This document shows, piece after piece, positions 32,075 to 44,110 of a DNA stretch of 64,000 nt (position 1 is the first letter of the stretch; the number at the start of each line of letters is the position of its first letter). Made by a program: the position numbers and the translations under genes. The notes beneath the pieces are model-generated. The model saw only the letters and a program-made list of their open reading frames with translations, was not told where the DNA came from and searched no databases. The DNA comes from Toxorhynchites rutilus septentrionalis (taxonomy: Eukaryota; Arthropoda; Insecta; Diptera; Culicidae), in the NCBI RefSeq assembly GCF_029784135.1, contig NC_073746.1, positions 226,747,882 to 226,811,881 of the forward strand. The letters are read 5' to 3'.

Positions 32075-32470
32075 TATAATAGAACCTCGATTATCCGAGC
32101 GGATGATCCGCGTTTCGAATTGCCCATGAAAGGGAGTTCCGTGAGTCGTAGGCAGGGTTGCCATAATAATATTTGTGGATTCAATCTAGAAAAAAAAATG
32201 TGGTCAAACTCGGACTAGATGCTGAATATTTTAATTATAGAGGGAGATGATACCGTAATAAAGTTCTATTTAATGTACTCACATTACATACTCTCTAGCT
32301 TAAATCTGTAAAATCTATGTGAAATTGAAGAAATACAGATTATTCTGTAGTTATGGTAACCCTGGTGGCAAGCTCTTTTTTTTTGTTCTGGTCAGGGTTT
32401 CCACATTATCCACATTACCACTAGTGTACTCGACCTTACAGATGGATAGTTTAATGATTTCTGTAAAAAA
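32075..32470. mobile_element. pogo-type MITE copy
   Basis: AGAACCTCGATTATCCGAGC and GGATGATCCGCG at the left match 20112-20395, as does an internal CTCGACCTTACAGATGGATA block (about 32430-32450). A CAGATTATTCTGTAG(T/A)TATGG block shared with about 11665 lies between them. The right limit merges with the minisatellite. Confidence 0.5.
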
Positions 32471-32474
32471 TGAT

Positions 32475-32960
32475 GCCATACAAATGAAACACAAATTTCT
32501 GCATTACTCGAGAATTAATCAAGCAAATGAAACCAAATTTGGCGACATGTGGAGGTTTTAGGGGGACAATAAACATTTGTAAGGTGGTTCAACGCTTCTC
32601 CCACCTTTCTGAGGGGGAGGGGGCCCGCTTTTCTGCCATAGAAATGAAACACAAATTTCTGCATAACTCGAGAGCTAATCAAGCAAATGGAGGTTTTAAG
32701 GTGCAATCAATATTTCTATGATGGTTAGACTCTCCACCCCCCTCTCTAAGGGGGGGGGATGTTCTGCCATACAAATGAAACACAAATCACTAAGGTTGGG
32801 CTGTCATACAAATAAAACACAAATTTCTGCATAACTCGAAAACTAATCAAGCACAATTTGGCATGTGAGGGTTTTTGGGTATGAGAAATGTTTCTATAAT
32901 TGTATGACACCCCTCCCTCCTCTGGAATGAAGCGGGGGTCCCATAAAAATATTACACATA
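32475..32960. repeat. ~155-bp minisatellite (AAATGAAACACAAATTTCTG)
   Basis: Three to four imperfect units share AAATGAAACACAAATTTCTG, CATAACTCGAGA(G/A)CTAATCAAG, a GGAGGTTTTA block and a CCTCCC/GGGGGG tract (about 32480, 32640, 32770, 32810). Unit lengths vary by internal deletion. I recall this type of minisatellite as dispersed in mosquitoes. Confidence 0.85.
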
Positions 32961-32999
32961 TTCCAACCAAACATGACAATTGAAAATTTTCGGAAAACT

Positions 33000-33525
33000 A
33001 TGAGGGAAAAAAGGAAAATTCGGAAAATTTAATTGCCATGTGTTGTACAATTACATAGTGACAAGTGCTGTTAGTCCATTCGATGTTTGCGCTAACGAAA
33101 TTGAGCTTTGTTCGAAACTGAAAATGGATTTTAATGTGATGAAACGCACTCCTATATCTTCTTCTATCTATACCAAAAAAAAAAGGATGTGTTGATAAGA
33201 GCAGAACTCGAGTAAGGAATTATCCGATTTAGGGCTGTCTTTAATCTATCATATTTTCTGTATAAAACATTTATTCTATGTAACGGAGAAACAAGTTATT
33301 TGCAAGTGGTTGAAAAATCGAGAATTGTATCTGAAAATAATCTGATATAATAATGATGAGTTTTGTTAGAAATACTAAAAATTTCATAGTAAAAAGTAAA
33401 TTCAACGGGGACGAATAGAAGATTGGACCCATGAACTTGCTTGTAAGAAAACGTGAATGTTTGAACGTATTGATTACAAAAAACAAATTTTAGGCGGGAC
33501 GAAGTTTGCCGGGTCAGGTAGTTTC
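33000..33525 (+). mobile_element. Helitron-like repeat with empty mariner site
   Basis: Collinear with 3395-5155: GCGCTAACGAAATTGA, the TATCTATACC...AAAAGGATGTG head, ATTTGCAAGTGGTTGAA, CTGAAAATAATCTGATATAA and GCGGGACGAAGTTTGCCGGG, ending CAGGTAG (a variant of CAGCTAG). The position equivalent to the mariner insertion (about 33345) is uninterrupted. Confidence 0.65.
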
Positions 33526-33529
33526 AGAA

Positions 33530-34390
33530 TAAAATTTCATGCGGATTCCAGTCTCAAATTCCAGATATAGATTTCAGATTTAGATTGTAGATTCAGATTT
33601 CAGATTTCAGATTTAGATTGTAGATTCAGATTTCAGATTTCAGATTTCATATTTCAAATTCAGTTTTCAGATTCGAGTTCAAGACGCAAACTCCAGATCC
33701 ATATTCCTGGTTCAAATACCAGAAACAGATTCCAGATGCATATGCAAATTTCATATTCTGATTCCAGATCAAGATCTCAGTTTTTGATTTCAAATTTAAA
33801 TTTCAAATTCAGATTCCAAAATCAGATTCCGAATACAGATTCACGATTCCGAATTCTGAGTAATATTTCAGATTTAGATTACAGTTTCAGAATCTGCAGA
33901 TTTTATATTTATATAACATAAAGACATAAAGATAAAGATTCCAAATTCAGATTTCAGATTTCAGGTTTCCAGATTCACTTTATCTTTCAAATAAGATCAT
34001 AATCTCAAATTCAAAATGCAGATTCAGATTTCAGTGTAAAATTTCAAGTACAGATTTCAAATGTAGACCTCATATTTTAGATTTGGATTTAAGCTGAAAA
34101 TTCTAGATTCAGATTTCAGACTCAGATTATATCTAAATATTACAAATATCAGAATATCAGATTAGGAATTCAGATTAACATTCCAAATTCAGATTACGGA
34201 TTCCGAATTTACATTCGAAATATAGATTACGCATTCAGTTCTAGATTCAAGATTCTACTCAAGATTCCAGATACAGATTCCAGATGTAGATTCAGATAAC
34301 ATATAGTTTCAAAATTAGATTTAGTTCAAAGACTGTAATTTATATTCAGATTGAATTCCCAGATTCAAATTAAGATTAGAGCCTTGCAGG
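33530..34390. repeat. AGATTC/AGATTTC degenerate low-complexity tract
   Basis: About 850 bp built almost wholly from AGATTC, AGATTTC, CAGATTT and near variants, with no strict period. Regular early part (33570-33650), increasingly degenerate later. The base skew keeps one strand T-rich and the other A-rich. No coding potential is claimed. Confidence 0.93.
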
Positions 34391-34499
34391 GTTAAAACTC
34401 TAGATTTTGAGACTTCTGGTCTCAGATGTGGTCATTAAATTGTGTCAAATCGTCTTTATTTTTGTAAATCGTTTAAAATATTTGCTTCAAAATCTATCG

Positions 34500-34990
34500 C
34501 ATGCAAACATGTAACATTACATGTATCCGGAATCTTTCAGATGAAACCCTTGTACGTTCATGTTCGAATTTCAACTATGACAGAGTTATTAAACTTCTTT
34601 TTTGTTCCGAGCACTGTTGGCACAAACTTGTTCTACTTCAAAAAGTACGCTTCGTAGGAGGATTCTGTTGTCCAGTTTAAAGATGAGAAAAATTTAGTAC
34701 AGGATATTGTTGTGAAACATCTAAATTAGTGGATTTAAATAATATTTTGGAAATAAAAACATAGAAGTTTGTGGTTTAAAAGTGTTATTACTAATTTTAC
34801 CCCATAATAAATAATGATTGTTTCTATCAACAAAATTAAAGTTCTCAAATCGCTCTATAATTCGTTCTTTGACACCGAATTTCTATCTTTTTGAACTTCG
34901 CTGCAATATAATTTTAAACTGTTCCTGACGATCCTTCAGTTAAAACCTTCAAAAATCGCTTCAAATTGTTACTCTATTGTACTTATAATA
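34500..34990. mobile_element. pogo-like element, partial copy 2
   Basis: Collinear with 24290-24730: ATGTTCGAATTTCAACTATG, TTTTTTGTTCCGAGCACTGT, TTTAGTACAGGATATTG, TGTTTCTATCAACAAAATTA and CGTTCTTTGACACCGAATTT. Both terminal GGACTCGATTAT ends are missing. Confidence 0.8.
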
Positions 34991-35026
34991 ACGCAACCCT
35001 AACATTATAAGAACTGTCACCTTGAA

Positions 35027-35110
35027 GAGAGATCCCGGTCTGGAAGGTCGACAAAAAACGTTTTTTAAGCGGTTTTATTTAGCTTGGTCTGTTTGTATGT
35101 TTGTAACATA
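35027..35110. repeat. TTAA MITE family-1 left-end-like fragment
   Basis: AAGAGAGATCCCGGTCTGGA resembles the left TIR at 18479. Then a block containing AGCGGTTTTATTTAGCTTGG and TCTGTTTGTATGTTTGTA recurs at about 36835-36890 (AACGGTTTCATTCAGCTTGA). Limits uncertain. Confidence 0.4.
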
Positions 35111-35572
35111 CTTACTGTGTATTAGAGATAGGAAATTGCGTTACGTAGGGGGAGAGGGGGTCCAAAATCCGGAATTTTTCGTTACGTAATTTGTGCACGA
35201 CGTTACGATATTTTCTGAAAACCTCATCAATATGGGTATCAAATAAAGGGGATTGACTAGTTGAACACAGTAGCATATCTCTTTTCCCTTCTTTTGGAAG
35301 TCGGAAACAATCTTTCGGAGCATTCTATTTAGATAAAGTCATAGTGCCATATGGCAGATTTGCTATCTAATTTCTGGAAATAACGATTTTAAAAATCACT
35401 TAATGAAAAAAATGATAAATATACCTTCCGGATACACCAAATAACTGGTAGATAAATGGCTAAAGACAACTAAAGATAGTTTCAATGAACAAGGGATACC
35501 ACTCTAATGGTGGAATTCTGAAATTGACCAACGCCTCCGAAATCGGGTTGAGATTTCAACCAGCGTACCAAT

Positions 35573-36545
35573 GTGAGTTCGAGTCAATTTTATACATTAG
35601 CACATACATTCGCCGAACCATTTCTATTTCTGTTATATATGAACGATGTTAATAATATTCTGAAATGCCTTAAGTTGTCGTACGCTGATGACCTAAAACT
35701 GTATTTAGTGATACGGAAACCGGGCGATGCTAGATTCCTACAGGAACAATTGGAAGCATTCGCCGAGTGGTGCCAACTGTACCGCATGGTACTCTATGTT
35801 TCGGAATGCTCCGTAATATCATTCGGCAGACATCGTGCATTGATTCATCATAACTATGTCCTATCGGGCACTAGCTTGCAACGGGAATCAACTGTTAAGG
35901 ATTTGGGAATACTCATTGATTCTAAGCTCACATTCAAGAATCATGTCGCTTACGTGGTATCAAAAGATTCCTGTCGTCTCGGCTTCATATTTCGCTTCGC
36001 TGAAACTTTCAAAAATGTATATAGCTTAAAAGCTTTATATTGCTCATTGGTGCGGCCTCTTTTGGAATACTCGGCTGTAGTGTGGTGTCCATACTACCAA
36101 ACGAGACGAATCGCATCGGTACTATTCAACGGAAGTTTATTCGTTTCGCTCTGAGGCATCTTCCGTGGAAAGATACCAACAATTTACCCAGCTATGAAAG
36201 CCGTTGTATGCTCATACATCTAGAGCTTCTGGAGGCGAGACGCAACATTGAGATGGCAAGCTTCATCGTTGATCTGATTCAGGGAAACATCGACTGCACC
36301 TTGCTGTTAAGTTGCCTTCACATAAACACCCGCCGTCGTAATTTACGCTCACAGATTTTCCTGTATATTCACCCCTCACGAACCAACTACGAACTTAACG
36401 AGCCCATGCGATCGATGTGCCGAATCTTCAACAGATGCTACGATGTGTTTGACTTCAATGTTCGCGTTACAAAAATAAATGTAGTTATCGTAGTGTTCTT
36501 GATTAATGTGTATAGTGCAAGTATATTTTTGTCATTGGGGTGAAT
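35573..36545 (+). pseudogene. LINE RT and C-terminal domain
   Basis: Open frame from 35573 reads LFLLYMNDVNNILKCLKLSY, then the catalytic YADDLKLYL, FAEWCQL, STVKDLGILIDSKLTFKNHV, CRLGFIFRFAETF and LYCSLVRPLLEYSAVVWCPY. A ~1-base shift near 36110 moves to RIGTIQRKFIRFALRHLPWK, NNLPSYESRCMLIHLELLEA and ...RCYDVFDFNVRV, ending at 36543. These are RT palm/thumb and the ORF2 C-terminal domain of a jockey-like LINE. The PQGS block upstream is disrupted. Confidence 0.93.
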
Positions 36546-37214
36546 ATTTTACCTGTTGACTAAGTAAATATATTAAAGATGAAGTGATTATCCTGAAAAC
36601 ACATAGCAAACCTTTTAACTCTCATATGACACTATGACTATGACTAAATAGAATGTTGCGGAAGTTTATTTTTGTTTTTTGAAGGGAAATAGATCTACAT
36701 GGTGGAGTACGATTACGAGTTTGAGTCACTGTATGTTTTTTTCAAAACCCCATCGATATGAGTATATAATGAAAGTGCTCGATCATGAAAAATACAAATC
36801 GAAGATCATAGCAGTCCCCAATTAACCAATAACTTTTTTTAACGGTTTCATTCAGCTTGACCTGTTTGTATGCATGTTTGAATGTCTGTAGGGTTGTGCC
36901 ACATTAATGGAAATTTTACCCCGTTCCTATTGACTGTTCTGAAATTTGGAACACACCTTTATCCCTGCTGTCTTTATAAAACTGCATGTTCCTTGATCTT
37001 GAAAAATTCATTTTGGCCGTCTAAAAACGTGGGGAATATGATGGAACAACTAATGATGGCAATCTGACGTGCCCCACGATTTTATTTTAGTATCATCAAT
37101 GCCCTAGATTAATGAAGAAAGGGATATGAAAGCTACTACCCGTTACTTTCCTCATTATTTTCTAGCTTGTAGTAAATGAAACAATGAAACCGTTAAACAT
37201 AAAAAGTTTTTTTT

Positions 37215-37470
37215 ATTTATTTTATTTGCATTTTTGGGAAGCTTTTGCCTTCAGAAATGTTGTCCTTATGGATTTTTTGATATTTGATTTCGATGGAAAG
37301 TTACAGCCAAAAGTATGAGGTCACCTCAAGGGATATAGTAATGCTGTACGAATTTTTAAACGCGTTTTTCTCGAAACCATGTTCTTTCAACTGGTGGTAT
37401 TGTTATTTCAGGATCTACTCGACCGATTTGACTGAAACATTTTTTCAGCATATAAAAATGAATTATATCT
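37215..37470. mobile_element. TTAA MITE family-1 relic, inverted
   Basis: Reverse complement of about 18870-19110: GCCAAAAGTATGAGGTCACC, AACGCGTTTTTCTCGAAACC, CAACTGGTGGTAT and AGGATCTACTCGACCGATTT. The terminal repeat itself is too diverged to place a TTAA with certainty. Confidence 0.85.
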
Positions 37471-38940
37471 AATTTTTTTGGATTTGGATGGAGACTCTAA
37501 GCAGCGATTTCTCATGATTTTTTTGAAAATTAAAATTAATTAACCTCAAAAGCATGGTGCATAACTTTACACCCTGTATGTAGAAGACCGTTACAAGTGA
37601 CGAGTAGATCCAGATGGCCCAATTGAGTAATTGAGTGATTAATATGGACCTAGTTGATCTATAAATATACATATGTACGAGTTAGAATTGGATCTAATTA
37701 GAAAATATCATCAAAACTACTGCTTCGTGTAACATATACGATAACGGTTCCCCGTTGTTTTCATCTCGTTGGCAATAACCGACAATTATATCTACTCGAT
37801 TGAAAAGCTCTACGTATTTAAACTTCATTGTTACGGTAATGGGTATCACGAAGGTATGGTGGTGGTAATTGGCCTTCCTGTGGCTTTGATTAAAAATTCA
37901 CCGACGTTTCCTGCAATATTCATGGAACACAGAAACATTAATTAATTACAAACAACACGGAGAACAAATCGCTAATGTAGAATCTAATTTGCTAAAAATC
38001 TCATACCACCAACATACGCCTATTTTCTGCTCATGTTCAAGTTCCATATCACTTCAACAATAAACAGTTCAAAAACCTGCAAAACAATCATCAACGAATC
38101 ACTCGAAAAGCATTTTTTCCTCTATTTCCTTCAACCTGGTGTATAGCTAAGAGTTCATTATATTTCGCTTTGATGATCAATTATCCTAAAAAGAATAAAT
38201 GTGTGTGCAGGGACCCCGCACGAGGAACGGCCGAACCGCGTAATGGAAGCAAAACCGGCGCGCAATTATAACGGCAATCCAGTGTGGAGGTTCATTTTTT
38301 CCTCTTGTTTCAATCTTTTGCATTCATAATTTTCGCCCCACGGAATTCCGCAAAGACGACTATTTGGTTTGATGATATACGAGTACTGAGGAGGAAAGTT
38401 TATTTTTGTGAAAATTGCAAGCAACTCGTATGCACGACTCCCGGGCAATGACATATTTTACTCTCGGTTATCCTCAGCCATTTCGCCCGCGCTCTGGCTT
38501 TGGCGGCCAATTGTCGGGAAACGGGCCGAAACCAAAAATGTAATGTACAAAAAAATAGAGCGAAACTAGAGCACGCGGTTAAATAAGAATAATGGCAAGA
38601 GAAAACATTGAAAATAAACACAGCGAACGAATTTCGTTTTTACTTCCTTTGTTTATCAAGATCATTATGTATATTCACGCAAATGTAAACAGGTGGTTTG
38701 GGCTGGGAAGACGTGAACTTTGTTTCGATGTATTTTCGTGTGATTTGACAACAAAAAGTTTAGGTTCTAGCTAGCTTACCAGCCTGTTTCAATATGAAAT
38801 TCTATGAAAAGCAAGAGAATTAATGCAATATTTATTAATTATGCATATTTTCACTTTCCACTTTTCACTATCCAAATGATTACTTCTGTGATGTCCTAAT
38901 GGCCGATTTTCAGAACATTTTTAAAAACTGGCTCAACTGT
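37470..38940. other. unassigned sequence
   Basis: No internal repeats recognised. 38200-38560 is GC-richer (GAACGGCCGAACCGCG, GCGGCCAATTGTCGGGAAAC). Open frames are under 75 codons. Could be unique host sequence. Confidence 0.35.
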
Positions 38941-38955
38941 CAAGAGCTCTTTGTT

Positions 38956-39222
38956 CTTCTTCTTGGATGGCACTAACGTTCTCAATGGAACTTTTGCCTT
39001 CTCAACGTGGATATTACTTGCGTCATATTTATTAGTAGTACCTAGGTTCAGATTTCTATGCCGGATAACACGCCTTGAATGTATTCTGGAGTTGCAAGCT
39101 CTAGAATACGCGTAATCACAGTGCAAGTCGGAAGAAAGTCGGAAATCTCCCGGCCCGAACGGGAATCGAACCCGAACCCCCGGCATGATAATGTGGGACG
39201 CTAACCACTCACTGACACGGAA
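38956..39222 (-). mobile_element. SINE-1, third full-length copy
   Basis: Flanked by GCTCTTTGTT (38946-38955) and GCACTTTGTT (39223-39232), a 10-bp TSD with one mismatch. Tail TTCTTCTTGG at the left; B-box complement GGGAATCGAACCCGAACCCC at the right. More diverged than the copy at 17154. Confidence 0.88.
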
Positions 39223-39719
39223 GCACTTTGTTACCATCCCCAATATTTCTATTTCAGTTGTTTTGAGCCTTATGTTGTAGCTGTTTTCTGATGAACAATT
39301 ATCTCTATCTCTATGACCGAGATACTCATCACGAACAATGTGAGTCAGAAAAAGTTGGCCTGAATTCAAATCACTTTCATTTACACCTATGTTAGAAGGA
39401 GGGACGAAAGCCGGCTGGGTCATAAGAATCATTTTTAAATTATCACATGAAATATTTTCATATTTTTCAAAATGAAAATCAAAACGATCGTTGAAAACGA
39501 TCACAGAAATGTTGAAAAATATTTTACACGAAGATTACACCGTAGGCGTAATCTAGGCGACAGAGCGGGACGAACGAGTATGGATAGTGAAGTTATTTAA
39601 ATAAAAAGAACATAATGGAAAGTGCATGACACCATGTTCGCGGCGAGCAGCTTCTGCAAAACTGATCCACCTGACACGAAGCAAATGTTGCAGAGAATTA
39701 TTATTTTAATTTTTTTTTT

Positions 39720-39735
39720 GACGTAGGATTACGTC
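39720..39735. other. GACGTAG-N2-CTACGTC dyad (1 mismatch)
   Basis: GACGTAGGATTACGTC preceded by a run of T. The inverse of this arrangement, with a perfect dyad, is at 52515-52530. The surrounding ~60 bp also match (TTTC....GGGGT.(A/C)AA.TTGAAAG). Confidence 0.6.
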
Positions 39736-40671
39736 TTTCGGGAACATATTGGGGTACAAATTGAAAGTCAAAAACGAGCACATCGTGAAAATTGTCCAAT
39801 TTCAAACGCTTATTGCTCAGTCATTTCATGATGAATTAATGAAATTTTTGCGTCAATCAATTTCGGCACTCCATAACAATTTTTTATATTGAAGAAAATA
39901 ATATTTGTCATGGAACTAACTATCGAACAAGTGTAAAATCTCAACCCCTCATCCTAATGGAAATACCCACTTCTGATTGGACGAAATTGATGACGCATGC
40001 GGCGGATCCCTAACAGAGACATCAAAACCAAGCTGCCTTGGGGAAATCGACATTGCAAATATAGGAAGTATGGGGAATTTTTGTTCCTACCGAAATGTAT
40101 TCCCTAACAGAGACATCAAAATCATGCGACATTGCAAATACATGAAAGTCGGGGGCATTTTTATATTGCAAGTAAGGCGAGTGATACGATTAATTCTAGC
40201 AAATAAAATTTAAATTCGGAACTTTAATGTTGGTTGCTTCGTGAAATTTCATATCAATGATCGATCGTGTATTGTGAAAAATTTAGCACAAGTGTAAGTT
40301 TAAAATTGCATATGGTAGCATGTCTGTTTCGTTGTGTTCATTTTCACGCAAGGAAAGTCTATACGGGGGGGAAAAAATTGGAAAAGTGAAGAAATATTTA
40401 AAAAAGTTATTGCTCTACATATAGTATTAGGTGTTGTTAGTCCAATTTAGATTCGCATTGGGTTTTCCATTTCAAATATGTTTTCTCTATATTAAAGTTA
40501 ACATGTTTTACTGATGAGAAAAATTGATAATTGTGTTCGGTATTGGTAATTATCTTATATTACACTTATATTCACATTCTTTATTTCATCATACATAACA
40601 CAAAAGGCATCTCGTCTAGGATCACAGAGGGTGGTTTTCATCATATCTCGTTCCACTTCGGTATCTTTTAT

Positions 40672-40790
40672 CTGATACGCAAAATCCAACGAGTGTTTAC
40701 CGTCCTTCTGTCATCATCACTCGGTAAACACTGGTGGAGTGAGCAAACAATACCCAACAACCAAATAAAACGGCCCTTTTCAGGAGGCCA
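40672..40790 (+). pseudogene. histone H2B C-terminal relic with stem-loop-like 3' end
   Basis: Frame reads LIRKIQRVFTVLLSSSLGKH, then WWSEQT. This aligns without gaps to the H2B region after ITSREIQ, keeping R.IQ, LL, L.KH and SE.T at the right spacing (about 11 of 25 positions by my count). Fifteen bases on comes AAATAAAACGGCCCTTTTCA followed by GGAGGCCACC, close to the histone mRNA 3' stem-loop but with a broken stem. Very diverged and not functional. A chance match is possible. Confidence 0.45.
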
Positions 40791-40911
40791 CCATATCATT
40801 ATCAAAGAGTTGAACGATGTAATTTTTCAAACATATCCAAAATCAACAAATAGCCTAACGGAATCCTACGTCAACTATGCGGTCGTGTCTCGGACACAAC
40901 CCTTCTGTGAC

Positions 40912-41094
40912 TTTTTTTGCAAATAAGGAGAGGAAGTTTTATAATGGGAGGGGGGAATAATGAAGTTGCCTTCTAAATGGCAACAAGTTTGCGAACAAAA
41001 CGGCGCATATTTGACTTAAATTGGACAATTTTAAGCATGTTAAATAAAGCGTCAAACTTCGATCAGAAATACAACATTTCTTTTTCCCCAACCC
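40912..41094 (+). pseudogene. mariner 3'-end relic
   Basis: Decoded across a shift, it reads GGIMKLPSKWQQVCEQNGAY-LT-stop, the C-terminus typical of mariner transposases (compare copy 2, GIMKLASRWEQVIEQNGAYL). It ends in AACATTTCTTTTTCCCCAAC then CC and TA, the inverse of the terminus at 63908. Only the last ~180 bp survive. Confidence 0.85.
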
Positions 41095-41654
41095 TATATG
41101 TAGGGGGGTCACTCTACGAAAAATGTAACGTTTATTAAGAGTTTTCAAATGCATATTACGCAGAATCGTTCTTACGACATAAATGTTATAATATTTACCG
41201 TTAGACGGCAAATTTACCCAGAATTTTTTTCGCCTGAGACATCAACAGTGGAAATAATAAAACAAGTGAGCAATTTAACAAATAAAAGAGGTATGTTTCG
41301 CGAGCGGATGCGAAGGTAAATCATGTATTATGTATTCTTTCTTCCAACTTCGTTTCCATGAATGTTGTATGTAACACAAAATTACATGCAATAATTGGTT
41401 CTATCTAGCAAATTAGCAAGACGTTAAAGTAATCAGATGCAAGATTTCATGCATCACTCAAACTTCATGCAAGATTTTAGCGAAGCAACTAGGAAAGTGT
41501 CACCCATACAGTGATCGTTCATTAATTAGGAGGAGGCTGCGATTATCATGTGAAGTGTAACCATTTTCGGTTAGACAGTTGAACATCCTGCCAGAAGCCT
41601 ATTATCTTTCTTCGTTTTGTTCGTTACAAACCGTTTGAAGGTTATGAGTACATA

Positions 41655-41800
41655 CAACAAACGGCCCTTTTCAAGGCTACTATTTACAGTTTCAAAAGAG
41701 TGAAATTAACAGATTTCTGAACAATGAAAAGAATTACATTTAAAATAACCAAGTCACAATCCTACGTCAAACTTCCGTACGTGTCCCTAGGCTCAGACCC
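41655..41800. repeat. second copy of the stem-loop/TCCTACGTCA repeat
   Basis: ACAAACGGCCCTTTTCAAGG, then AATCCTACGTCAAACTTCCG 95 bp on and GGCTCAGACCCTTCT, parallel to 40770-40905 (CGGCCCTTTTCAGGAGGCC, AATCCTACGTCAACTATGCG, ACACAACCCTTCT). Shows that the histone-like 3' end and the TCCTACGTCA core travel together. Confidence 0.6.
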
Positions 41801-41809
41801 TTCTACTTT

Positions 41810-44030
41810 TTTGTATACTCCGTCATAGATCGCTATTTGCAATTGTTTGCAAGAATTCATGTCAAACTATTCTGCATTGATTCTCAATCAAAATGCACCC
41901 ACGTTGAATTTTTGGCGTATGACAATATCAACAATATCCACATATTTGATATATTTCGTTCTCAGCAAATTGTTTTCGAATGACATACTAATTTGATTGA
42001 ATGTATGTCATGCGTTACGTTCCCATGTTCCTGCCGTATTTGGGAAGATATGCATGGAAAATTTTACTCGATAACATACGAGACAGCCTAACTGAATCAT
42101 CCCGTATGGAATCAACAGCGGAGAAAGAATCACACAGAGATAAAGAATCCCAATGCAATCGTAAATCAATCAGCGGAAATATGAATTTATTGCCATTGTC
42201 ATGGCGAAGGTTGCAGTGCAGAGTAACGAAGCGTTACACGCGACCGGTCTGACAGCAGCCGAAGGTTAGGACTGTTGAATGCAAACAATGCTCTAACTCT
42301 TACTATGTCGCTGTTGACTACCAGCTGGGATGGAATGTGTCGGAAAGTACCTATTTTTACTCTCCGAGAGTAACGACGGGTTCGGTTCGCGCTTATATTT
42401 CGTTGTCAACCCATACCTGACACTGCCGCCAGCCAACGCGGCCATGAGTGATTGACACTTTCGCTCCGGAGATTGGTTACGTATTTAATGCTATTGTTTT
42501 TCTGTCGGCGTTTGTTGTTAAGTCGAAGGGTCATCAGATTGAGATATGTGGGAGTCTGTTGATCTAGTGCCTCCTGCTTCTCGTAACGTCGCATTGACTT
42601 TTTTCACTTCGATGGTCTGTGGGATTGAGTTCTCATCTTATCTGCGCTTTCGTAAACAATCGGCAGTCGGCAAGGAATTTCCATTAGTTGAAACCTTCAT
42701 ATTAATTGAAACTGCAACACTCTGAACGAATAGTTCTCATTGTTATACTATTTCGATCGATGTTTCAATATACGACAGCAGTGTATTGCACCAGGTTTGG
42801 TCACTATGTGATTCACTCCGCATCGAACAGCGCCTTAAATCTCAAATCGTTTCGGATTAACTTTGCGAACCACTGGAATGAATCTAAATATAAGATAAAT
42901 CACCGGCGCATTCAATCAATCCACCATTCGAGTGACAAAGTGTCACTGTTCCGATTTGGGAATTTCAAATTCAAATCAATCCTGCCGAAGGATGGAATTT
43001 TGCGGCAATCGACAGACCGTGCAACGTTCAGAGCAACCTATGTCAGATCGATGGTGCTGTTGTACCAGAGCAAGGACAAGGAGTAGAATAACATGATTAT
43101 AGATTGTATTTTGTGTAGTCAATGCATTCGAATGATGGTGGGTCCTCTCGTTTTATACTTTTTTTTTGCTAACGTTAGTCCTGGATTTTGTTTTATTTTA
43201 TATTCTAACCTTGCGATTCCTGAAATTCGTCGAGAAACAAATCGAAAATATATTCAAAAAAAAAAATCAAAAAAACTGTACATTACATTTGAATCGTTAT
43301 AAATTCGATGTAAACAGTGTCCTGGAGGAAAAGATACTTTAAATAATAAAATGAACAAATATTAAAATAACTTGTTTGAAAATGCATTTTCATCATCAGT
43401 CCCGAAACATCATTGGCACACTGTATGTAAACTTTGTTTTTAAAATTAAAAAAAACAGGTCATCCTAGATCAGTGTCATTTTTCACAAAAATCAAAGTCA
43501 CCCCATGCACCTCGCTGACCCCAATGAGGACGAACTACAGTTATCATTTACCTTACTACCGAAACGCGCTGCCAGGGAGGAGGGAGGAAACACACACATC
43601 GAGTTATTTTAACGTGCATCCGCTTTCAGGTCTGGTCGCCACGAAGCGACCTAAAGCGCAACCGTAAAACGGTTCTGAACGACCAGTAAAATGCAGTTAA
43701 TGGAAAAGTAATGAAACAAAGCAAAAACAAAAAAAGGTGTGTTCCGCCTGCAGAGAAAGGTGCAATTCTACTACTCTCAACTAAATTCTAGCGGTCTTTC
43801 TGATTTAAATTGCTCCGATGCTTTTAACGGCCGCGGAAATGACCTAACGATATAAATGGGTCGGCCTGATTGCGGTATATGCTATGGGGTGGTGTGCTTT
43901 GCTTTGATCATGAACACGGTTTTACAAATTAATGGTACCATCAGTAGGCGATCTGGATTAAAAAAAAAGATTGAAATGGATTAGTCATTTAATCTTGATT
44001 GATCTGTCCAGCAGCGAATGTATCTGCAAT
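41810..44030. other. unassigned sequence
   Basis: Several 60-126-codon frames on both strands (for example 42706-43086, starting with a hydrophobic stretch); none is recognisable and none has convincing neighbours. No repeats matched. May be host intron or intergenic DNA. Confidence 0.35.
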
Positions 44031-44034
44031 TGGA

Positions 44035-44110
44035 CTAAATTGTTCAAATGTTCAAATTGTTCAAAAAATTGTTCAAATTGTTCAAAAAATTGTTCAAATT
44101 GTTCAAATAA
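44035..44110. repeat. TTGTTCAAA minisatellite
   Basis: Tandem TTGTTCAAAAAATTGTTCAA units of ~20 bp, about four copies. It encodes the artefactual CSNCSKNCSNCSK peptide in one frame. Confidence 0.9.

Noticed and set aside
42706..43086. 126-codon frame beginning with a hydrophobic stretch
   Set aside because: No domain recognised and no supporting neighbour or splice pattern; a frame of this length can occur by chance in 64 kb.
44035..44110. Cys-rich peptide (CSNCSKNCSNCSK)
   Set aside because: Product of a TTGTTCAAA minisatellite, not a Cys-rich protein.
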